DNA of 40,605 nt. Origin: Bacteroidales bacterium UBA1309. Its GTDB lineage: Bacteria; Bacteroidota; Bacteroidia; Bacteroidales; Dysgonomonadaceae. Within the stretch, counting starts at the first letter, position 1. Every line of letters starts with the position of its first letter. Positions 8,666 through 16,200 of this stretch are shown here, piece after piece. Both the position numbers and the translations under genes were made by a program. The DNA lies in the NCBI GenBank assembly GCA_002307185.1, contig DBTT01000031.1, positions 24,008-64,612 of the forward strand. Direction: 5' to 3'. The notes beneath the pieces were generated by a model. It saw only the letters and a list, made by a program, of their open reading frames with translations, was not told the origin of the DNA and did no database searches.

Positions 8666-9011
8666 TTGCGGATAATACACCAAGGAGTAAAAAGAATTTT
8701 TATTTTTCATTTGCGAGGGGACCTTATTTTTCACGCAGAGATCGCAGACTTTTTTCGCAGAGGTCTCGGAAGCTTTGAAAATCTTTCTTTGCGTAACTTG
8801 CGTGTTTTTTCCTTTTAGCGTGAACTACTGAATCACTTGGTTACACTTGTTCAACCCTTCACTTGGTCACATAGTCACAGATTCTCTCGAGCAGCAAAAG
8901 GACAAGGATTGTGTGCATGCCCAACACATTTTTCCAAACAATTATCTTCGCAGCTACTCTTTTGTTTTATCTTTGTGCGTTTTAAAATAAAAAAATACGA
9001 ATTTCAACACG
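8666..9011. repeat. Intergenic region with two dispersed-repeat fragments
   Basis: This gap between mscL and aroC holds no gene. Bases 8729-8822 are a partial, diverged unit of the CGCAGAG/CTTTGCG repeat found in tandem at 3900-4262. Bases 8831-8880 carry repeated CACTTGGT(T/C)AC words, related to the hairpin at 21804-21849. A TATCTTTG box at 8968-8975 is a good -7 element for aroC (ATG at 9012). Confidence 0.7.
8968..8975 (+). promoter_or_regulatory. -7 element (TATCTTTG) for aroC
   Basis: This is an exact TAnnTTTG match 36 bp before the aroC ATG. No convincing -33 element is visible. Confidence 0.4.
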
Positions 9012-10088
9012 ATGAATACATTTGGAAACATTTTCAGGCTGACATCTTTTGGAGAATCGCACGGTGCAGGCATCGGCGGAATCATCGACGGATGCCCTCC
9101 CGGAATCACAATAGATGCGGATTATATTCAAGCAGAACTCAATAGAAGGCGTCCCGGCCAATCGGCAATAACTACGCCCCGCAAAGAAGCGGACGAAGTG
9201 CAATTTCTATCGGGAATCTACGATGGCAAAAGCACAGGAACACCCATTGCTTTTGTTATCTGGAACGCCAACCAACATTCTTCGGATTACGACAACCTAA
9301 AAGATGTGTTCCGGCCTTCGCATGCCGATTTCACCTACCAAGAAAAATATGGTATCCGCGACCACCGCGGAGGAGGCCGCTCTTCTGCCCGCGAGACAAT
9401 TGCCCGGGTAGTGGCTGGAGCGATTGCCAAATTGGCATTGGTGCAAATTGGCGTACGAATCACGGCATACACTCAGCAAGTGGGATCAATCCGTATGGAG
9501 AAACCCTATACGGAATGTGATTTTTCCCTCATCGAATCCACTCCCGTTCGTTGCCCAGACCCGCAGACTGCCGAAAAAATGATTGAACTAATCGGTGAAG
9601 TGAAAAGAGAGGGAGACACCATCGGAGGTGTTGTTTCTTGTGTGATAAAAGGCGCACCGGTCGGATTAGGCGAACCTGTTTTTGGAAAGCTCCATGCAGC
9701 TTTAGGTGAGGCCATGTTGGGCATCAATGCTGTGAAAGGCTTTGAATATGGCGACGGTTTTGACGTGAGCCACCGCGGCTCAGAAGTGAACGATGAGTTT
9801 TTCAACGACGGAGGCAAGATCAATACGCGCACCAACCATTCAGGAGGAATCCAAGGGGGCATCTCCAACGGTCAAGATATTTATTTCCGTGTGGCATTCA
9901 AGCCCGTGGCGACGGTGCTCCGCGAACAAAACACAATCACGGTGGAAGGCGACGATACACAGATGAAAGCGCGTGGCCGCCACGACCCTTGCGTACTGCC
10001 ACGTGCAGTGCCTATCGTGGAAGCAATGGCCGCAATAACCATCCTCGATTATTACTTGCTGAACAAAGCAAATAAGATTATAGAATAA
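9012..10088 (+). CDS. aroC: Chorismate synthase
   Basis: This 358-residue enzyme converts 5-enolpyruvylshikimate-3-phosphate to chorismate, the last shikimate step, using reduced FMN. The family signatures are present: GESHG at residues 14-18, RRPGQ near 46-50, the FRPSHAD...GIRDHRGGGRSSARET block (about 100-130), and the C-terminal GRHDPCVLPRAVP signature. Length is normal and the start is ATG at 9012. The SpmAB-type gene begins 37 bp downstream and is probably co-transcribed. Confidence 0.97.
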   Translation: MNTFGNIFRLTSFGESHGAGIGGIIDGCPPGITIDADYIQAELNRRRPGQSAITTPRKEADEVQFLSGIYDGKSTGTPIAFVIWNANQHSSDYDNLKDVFRPSHADFTYQEKYGIRDHRGGGRSSARETIARVVAGAIAKLALVQIGVRITAYTQQVGSIRMEKPYTECDFSLIESTPVRCPDPQTAEKMIELIGEVKREGDTIGGVVSCVIKGAPVGLGEPVFGKLHAALGEAMLGINAVKGFEYGDGFDVSHRGSEVNDEFFNDGGKINTRTNHSGGIQGGISNGQDIYFRVAFKPVATVLREQNTITVEGDDTQMKARGRHDPCVLPRAVPIVEAMAAITILDYYLLNKANKIIE

Positions 10089-10125
10089 TTTAACGGATAA
10101 ACATTGGCTGATAACTGAAAACCAC

Positions 10126-11358
10126 ATGGTATTAAATTATATTTGGATAGGCTTGATTCTGGTAGCCTTTATAGTCGGATTGGTTCGTCTCCTATTTTTT
10201 GGAGACACGCAGGCATTTATCGACATTGTGAATTCCACTTTTGCTTCATCCAAGCAAGGTTTTGAAATATCGCTTGGCCTAACGGGCGTTTTGTCGCTGT
10301 GGATGGGGCTAATGAAAGTCGGTGAACGTGGAGGCATGATCCAGCTTTTTTCAAGAGCTGTATATCCTGTATTCTCCCGCCTTTTTCCAGGAATACCCAA
10401 AAATCATCCGGCAGCAGGTTCCATCCTGATGAATATTTCTGCCAATATGCTCGGACTTGACAATGCCGCCACTCCAGCGGGATTGCAAGCCATGCGTGAG
10501 TTGCAGGAACTGAACAAGGACAAAGAGAAGGCTTCCGATCCGATGATTATGTTTATCGTGCTGAATGCTTCGGGACTTACGCTGATTCCCGTTTCGGTGA
10601 TGACGATTCGGGCACAAATGGGGGCGAGCAATCCGGCGGATGTGTTTGTGCCAATTCTCATCGCAACCTTTTTTGCCACATTGGTTGGAGTGCTGGCTGT
10701 TTGTTTGAAACAACGGATCCGTATTTTTGACAAAGTCTTGATGGGGACATTCGCCGGAGCCATTACCTTGATTGGTGGATTGATATGGGCATTCAATTCT
10801 TTAGGGAAAGAAACCATGCAATTGGCTTCCAACCTGATGGCAAGCTTCATTTTATCTGGGGTTATCGTCTCGTTTATATTGGCTGCCATGCGAAAAAAGG
10901 TGAACGTATATGATTCCTTTATTGATGGGGCCAAGGATGGTTTTTCCACCGCCGTACGGATTATCCCCTACCTGATCGCTATATTGGTAGCAATTGCCAT
11001 GTTCCGCACTTCGGGAGCAATGGATTTCTTATTGAACGGATTGAAATATTTGATCTCTTTTACAGGGGTGGATACTTCTTGGGTGGATGCTATGCCAACA
11101 GCCATTATGAAACCATTGAGCGGTAGCGGTGCAAGAGGGATGATGGTAGAGGCAATGACGACATACGGCCCCGATTCATTTGTGGGACGACTGGCTGGAA
11201 TTTTCCAAGGTTCAACAGACACAACATTTTATTTGGTTGCCGTTTATTATGGCGCAGTGAGCATCAAAAACAGCCGCTACACGGTGCCTTATGCTTTGCT
11301 AGCCGATTTGGCAGGAGTTATCAGTGCTATTTTGGTTGGATACTTGTTTTTTGGGTAA
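10126..11358 (+). CDS. Fused SpmA-SpmB-type (nucleoside-recognition/Gate) membrane protein
   Basis: This 410-residue integral membrane protein has its N-terminal half resembling spore maturation protein SpmA (the MGLMKVGERGG and NISANMLGLDNAATP segments). Its C-terminal half, from about residue 240, resembles SpmB (VYDSFIDGAKDGFSTAVRIIPYL, PLSGSGARGMM and FQGSTDTTFYL). Each half carries a Gate/nucleoside-recognition domain with several membrane helices. In Bacillus the halves are separate genes needed for spore core dehydration; Bacteroidetes do not sporulate and usually carry the fusion, whose substrate is not established. A transport or channel role is inferred. The gene closely follows aroC. 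Confidence 0.88.
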   Translation: MVLNYIWIGLILVAFIVGLVRLLFFGDTQAFIDIVNSTFASSKQGFEISLGLTGVLSLWMGLMKVGERGGMIQLFSRAVYPVFSRLFPGIPKNHPAAGSILMNISANMLGLDNAATPAGLQAMRELQELNKDKEKASDPMIMFIVLNASGLTLIPVSVMTIRAQMGASNPADVFVPILIATFFATLVGVLAVCLKQRIRIFDKVLMGTFAGAITLIGGLIWAFNSLGKETMQLASNLMASFILSGVIVSFILAAMRKKVNVYDSFIDGAKDGFSTAVRIIPYLIAILVAIAMFRTSGAMDFLLNGLKYLISFTGVDTSWVDAMPTAIMKPLSGSGARGMMVEAMTTYGPDSFVGRLAGIFQGSTDTTFYLVAVYYGAVSIKNSRYTVPYALLADLAGVISAILVGYLFFG

Positions 11359-11477
11359 AACGGCTTGTGCTTCTTCGTTACCCTTTCTGGTTGACCTTAT
11401 ACTTCCAATACTGAAGCTGATGGTATCTTAACGTGAACTCGATGAATAATAAAATTTGTGTGTGAAACAGATTTGAA

Positions 11478-11521
11478 TTTCACGGAGCGTTCGCAAAGGT
11501 TTTTCGCAGAGAACAAAGAAA
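11478..11521. repeat. Fragment of the CGCAGAG/CTTTGCG dispersed repeat
   Basis: This short stretch (CACGGAGCGTTCGCAAAGG, then TTTTTCGCAGAGAACAAAG) resembles part of the unit arrayed at 3900-4262. It lies between the convergent SpmAB-type and propeller genes. The rest of 11359-11593 shows no recognisable feature. Confidence 0.6.
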
Positions 11522-11593
11522 ATGTGGAATGGAAAGAAAACCCCGCTGGACTTCTTTTTACTCCATGGTAAAATAGCTTGTATATTATTTATC

Positions 11594-12364
11594 TTAGTTT
11601 TCTTTCACGCTGATTTTGCTGATGAAATTCAATTTGTTTTGGGTGTAGTCAAACTGATAGAAACCATCGTTTGCAGCAGCCATCAAGATGCCATTCATCG
11701 GAATCACATCGTATATTTCGGCATTCGATGTTTCGGTAATATAACTAAGGTCATCCATCCTTTTGGGCGATCTTGGCTCGCTGATGTTGTAAACACGAAT
11801 GCCCTTGTCGCAAACAAACAATTTGTCTCCATCCAGTCCTAAGCCTTTTGGATTGGTCATAGATCCTTCATAGACGAGCAGTGGTATTTTGGGATGCTTG
11901 ATGTTGTAAACCACCAATTGATTGGATTGGCCTCCACCCCAAGTATTATTTGAATTAAGGGTCACGTAAGCATAACCGTTTTGTGCCACTACGGGATCAC
12001 AGCTTCGGATGTGGGTTACGGTAGATATTTTTTGAGGAAGCCCCTCACGGGAAATATCATAGATGCGCATTCCTTCTTGCGAACCAATAAATAGCAATGT
12101 GTCCTTTACGAAAATGGTTTCAATATCGAAGCCTATTCTTTGATCTCGTTGGTTGAGATATTTGGGCTCGGATGCCGTTGCAATATCAACCACCTTCAAG
12201 TTTTCATTATCGACAATGTAGAGATAATGATCGTGGATGGTGAAACGTGCCATCAAACCTCCCTGTCCGCTAATATTCGCACCGCTTGCTGAACCCGAAT
12301 GAGTGCAAGAGTCGAATATTGCGACAAGGATACACAGAAAAAGGAAAGTTATTATTGTCTTCAT
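11594..12364 (-). CDS. LVIVD-repeat lipoprotein (C-terminal part of a split beta-propeller)
   Basis: This 256-residue protein begins with a lipoprotein signal (hydrophobic run, then FDSC with the lipobox Cys at about 20). It then has five propeller-like repeats of the LVIVD type: LYIVDNENLKVVDI, LLFIGSQEGMRIYDI, the AYVTL...LVVYNI pair, LFVCDKGIRVYNI, and a last diverged one. It begins within the stop of the upstream gene (ATGA overlap at 12361-12364), so the two are translationally coupled. The family usually appears, from memory, as one protein of about 400 residues; here it is divided between this gene and the previous one. Function is unknown; export to the cell surface or periplasm is inferred from the signal. 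Confidence 0.75.
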   Translation of the reverse strand: MKTIITFLFLCILVAIFDSCTHSGSASGANISGQGGLMARFTIHDHYLYIVDNENLKVVDIATASEPKYLNQRDQRIGFDIETIFVKDTLLFIGSQEGMRIYDISREGLPQKISTVTHIRSCDPVVAQNGYAYVTLNSNNTWGGGQSNQLVVYNIKHPKIPLLVYEGSMTNPKGLGLDGDKLFVCDKGIRVYNISEPRSPKRMDDLSYITETSNAEIYDVIPMNGILMAAANDGFYQFDYTQNKLNFISKISVKEN

Positions 12365-12969
12365 GATTCATTGGATTTCGTTTTTTTCTTCCATTCCACA
12401 AGAATCAATCCCTTCGATGCGGCTTCAGGATTATAATAGTGAGTGTTGACGGGAGAAGAAGGAGGCGGCAATATGTTGCGGATCCGATTTGTCACCAAAT
12501 GGCTTGTTAAGTCGAATGCCACCAGATCCACCGCATTGTCCACATAGAGGATTCCATCTTTCACGGCCATGTCCAAACATCCGGGAGCGGTGATGAAAGC
12601 AATATTTTTCGGCGTTTCGGGAGTTGTGTTGTCAATCACATGCACCCCTTTGTAACGCTCGTTGATGAGTATATATTTGCCGTAAACATATATCTTACCC
12701 GGATTCACCAAATCACGCCCTTCGTTGATAAAGGTAACAGACTTCTCCAATTCGGAACGTTGCATGAAAATGGGAATATAAATCCGTTTATCCGTATATT
12801 CAATCGATGAGGAAGTAAAAACCAGGAGGGAAAATACAACAACGAATATTTTTTGCAACGGAGGGGCATTTCTGACACAGCTCATTCTACTTTTAGCCAG
12901 CATGGAACCCCATATTGTCGGAAAGTCTATCCTATTTCTAAAGAATGTGTAGCGATACGTCCGTTTCAT
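12361..12969 (-). CDS. N-terminal part of split LVIVD beta-propeller, secreted
   Basis: This 202-residue protein has two propeller-like repeats, YILINERYKGVHVIDN and GILYVDNAVDLVAFDL. They correspond to the first blades of the usual full-length LVIVD protein, including the IYIPIFMQRSELEKSV lead-in. With five repeats in the overlapping downstream gene, the total is seven, the common propeller number. A hydrophobic run (residues 41-53, IFVVVFSLLVFTS) looks like a signal peptide, but the preceding 40 residues are unusually long. An internal ATG at 12903 (residue 23) or 12885 (residue 29) may therefore be the true start. An ECF-type promoter-like sequence lies upstream at 13042-13074. Confidence 0.65.
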   Translation of the reverse strand: MKRTYRYTFFRNRIDFPTIWGSMLAKSRMSCVRNAPPLQKIFVVVFSLLVFTSSSIEYTDKRIYIPIFMQRSELEKSVTFINEGRDLVNPGKIYVYGKYILINERYKGVHVIDNTTPETPKNIAFITAPGCLDMAVKDGILYVDNAVDLVAFDLTSHLVTNRIRNILPPPSSPVNTHYYNPEAASKGLILVEWKKKTKSNES

Positions 12970-13041
12970 AATCTCAAAAAATTGAATAAGATTGCTGATG
13001 TTCAGGTTTTAGCTATTGCTTAAATTAGACCAATGCCTATT

Positions 13042-13074
13042 TATAAAGACGTACCGTTTTGAGATACGTTGCAT
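13042..13074 (-). promoter_or_regulatory. ECF-type promoter candidate upstream of the propeller pair
   Basis: Read on the minus strand, ATGCAACGTATC (13074-13063), a 10-bp spacer, then ACGTCTTTATA (13052-13042). The same blocks with the same spacing occur before the ECF sigma gene at 33566-33598; 22 of 23 block bases agree while the spacer does not. GCAAC and CGTC, 16 bp apart, resemble ECF -35 and -10 elements. Transcription would start near 13041, leaving about 70 bases of leader before the ATG at 12969. Confidence 0.65.
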
Positions 13075-13238
13075 GGCAAGGTGAAAATTTTGACAAAAAA
13101 TGGAATAAAAAATCTTTCCCTGTTGACAATCGTAGAATTTCAAAAAATAATCCCTTATTTTATGGAATTTAATAGAGGTAAGGCTCTATATCGATAAATC
13201 ATTTTTTGCTTTTAATGAATCAAACACGACAAATATAT

Positions 13239-16200
13239 ATGCGACTAAAATTAATTCTCCTCACATTTCTCTCTTTTGTCGGAATGGCAATGATGGCGCA
13301 AAACAACTATCCTGCACAATGGAAGCAAGTGGAAAAATTCCAGAAAGACAACCTGCCAAAATCGGCTTTGGGCATGGTGGAAACCATCCTCAAACAGTCG
13401 CTTGCAAACAAGAATCACCAGCAGGCAATCAAGGCAATGATCTACCGAAGCAGTTTCAAACAAGAAATTGACGACACCACGAAGCCGGAGCTGATCGCCG
13501 ACTTTTCGTCCCTCCTGAACGGGAAAACATCGCCCGTGGAAAAAGCACTGATCCATTCGCTGCTGGCCGAGCTGTATCAGCAATATTACGACCAGGAGAG
13601 TTGGAAAATCAATCAGCGGACTCCGATCACCGGTTATGTGCCGAACGACATGGCCGAATGGAGCAAGAACATATTTCAGGACAAAATACAGAAGGAATTG
13701 CAAGAATCGCTGTCGGACACATCGGCCTTGCTGAATGCAAAAACGGAGGCATTCTCAACGATCGTTATTCTGGGAAAAGATTCCAGGAAATTGTATCCAA
13801 CGATGTACGATTTCCTACTTTCTCGTGCATTGGACAATCTGGGCGGATTCGACAGCAGGGAGGAACTTTCGTCCGAATTGAAGAAACGTTCGCTCGCATT
13901 GGCCGATTTGGCAAAGCCGGGGGAGGAATTTGCGAAGCTGAACCTCGGCGATGCGAAAGCTTCGTTCACGGTTCAAAGCTTAAAATTGTATCAGGATTTT
14001 CTTTCTTCCCTGAAAAGCCGGAACTTAACCAACAGCTTGCTCTTGCTCGAGTTGCGAAGGATCAATTTCGTTGCCGACAAGTCTGCCGAATTTGCCCGTA
14101 AATATAAATTGGATGCGCTGCTTACCCTCGAAAAGGCAAACGAAAGCAGCCCCTTTGTGCTGGAGGTAATTGATAATCTTGCCGATTATTACACTGCATC
14201 CGGAGGAGATTTGACCAAAAGATACGAATGGTTGAAAAAGGGAATTGCCCTCTACCCTAACAACGAACGGGTAAACAATCTGAAAAACAAGCTGGCTGAA
14301 ATGGAGCAACCGATGGCCAACTTCTCGGGCAAAAATGCTTTTTATCCGAATGAAAAGAAAACCATCGACCTGTCATACAAAAACTTGGACAAAGTAATAC
14401 TTAGCATTTACAGCTATTCGACGAATGGAACGGCAGTGAAAGTGAAGGAATATCCGGTGAACCTGCATCCGAAAACGACTTATAAACTGGAAAACGAAAA
14501 GATCAACTTGGAGATCACTGCCGTCGGGAACTATTATGCAAAACTGGATTTCGACAAGAAATACGACCGAAATGACGATGAAAACCGAAAATACAATTTC
14601 TCGGTGACAAACTTGGTATCGGTGAATAAAAAGGTGGACGACAGCCACTATTCGGTGTTCGTTACCGAACGGGAATCGGGAAAACCCTTGCAGAATGCTT
14701 CTGTTTCAACCTATGTGAGGAATGATAAAGACCAGAAAACACTAACAGAAACCTTCAAGACGGACGAAAACGGCTTGGTTCGGTTCTCTATCAAAGGCAA
14801 GAAAAACAACACATCCTACTATTATAAAATTTCTTCGGGAAAAGACGCTCCCGAAATTTTCACCCCGTTGAACAACTACTACTATTTCAGAAAAACGATA
14901 AATACGGCAGCAGTTGATTCAAAAAAGGTGGAACAGGTGACGCTGTTGACCGACCGAAGCATCTATCGCCCGGGACAAACGGTGTATTTTAAATTGATAG
15001 CCACCGAAGGAGCAAATGGAGAGAATGCTGTGTTAGCGAACAAATCCTATACCCTGAAATTATACGATGTCAACCGCCAGGAAGTGGCAAAGAAAACGTT
15101 AGCTACAAATGAGTTTGGCTCATTGGCCGGCGAGTTTGTGTTGCCGCAAGGCTTGCTCGACGGGCAGTTCTCTATAACTGCCGAAGAAAAGGCTTATGCC
15201 TTTTTCCATGTGGAAGAATACAAGCGTCCCACTTTCCAAGTGACGTTTGACAAAGTGGATAAAACCTATAAATTCAGCCAACAAATCACCTTGAAAGGGC
15301 ATGCCGAAAATTTCTCAGGCGTGAAATTGCAAGATGCCGATGTGAATTACACCGTTACCCGTCAAAGGATGAATCTCTGGCGTTGGTTTGGGGCATCGAG
15401 CAACGAGTCGCAAATAGACGAGCAAACGGTGAAAACAGCTGACGACGGTTCGTTTTCGGTGAACTTTATCCCGCAAAAGGAAGATGAAGACGAAGGCCGT
15501 GGCTTTTTCCCCCGTGCCTACCTGTTCACGGTGAAGGCCACAGTGACAGACCTCAATGGCGAGACGCAATCGCAAGAATACTACATCCGGGTGGCCGATG
15601 TGTCGATGATTCTGGCTGTAGATTTGGAAGGAAAATACGACAAAGATGCAGGCAAAGCCATAAACGTGAAAGCGACAAACTTGGATGGCAACGAAATTCC
15701 GGCGAAAGGCACATACGCCATTTATACATTGGACGAAAACGACTCCATCGCCTCTCCGGTGCTGAAAGGCGATTTCGCTTCGGGCCGCCAAACGGCTTTG
15801 GAACAACAATTCAAGAAGTTGGCTTCGGGAAAATACCGCATCATCCTAAAAGCCAACGACAGCAACGGCCAGAAAGTGGAAGGGCAGGCCGATTTCGTCC
15901 TCTATTCCGTTTCCGACAAGCGTCCGCCTTACAAAACCAACAATTGGCTGATTCAAAAGAATACACAGATTGCTCCCGGAAAACCAGTTGAAGTAGTGGT
16001 CGGCATTTCGGACAAAGACGTGTATGTGCTGTATGAATTGACCAAAGGATACGACGTATTGGAACGAAAAGTTGTGAAGTTGAGCGATGAAAACCGCTTG
16101 TTCTCTTTACCCTATAAAAAGGAATACGAAGAGAATGTGGGCATGTCTTTCACTTTTATCCGCAACGGCGAGTTGACGCAGCACCAAGTGCAGGTGACGA

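Noticed and set aside
13206..13238. TTG start giving a longer A2M-like protein
   Set aside because: The ATG at 13239 begins a typical signal peptide directly; the extra 11 residues would precede it for no reason.
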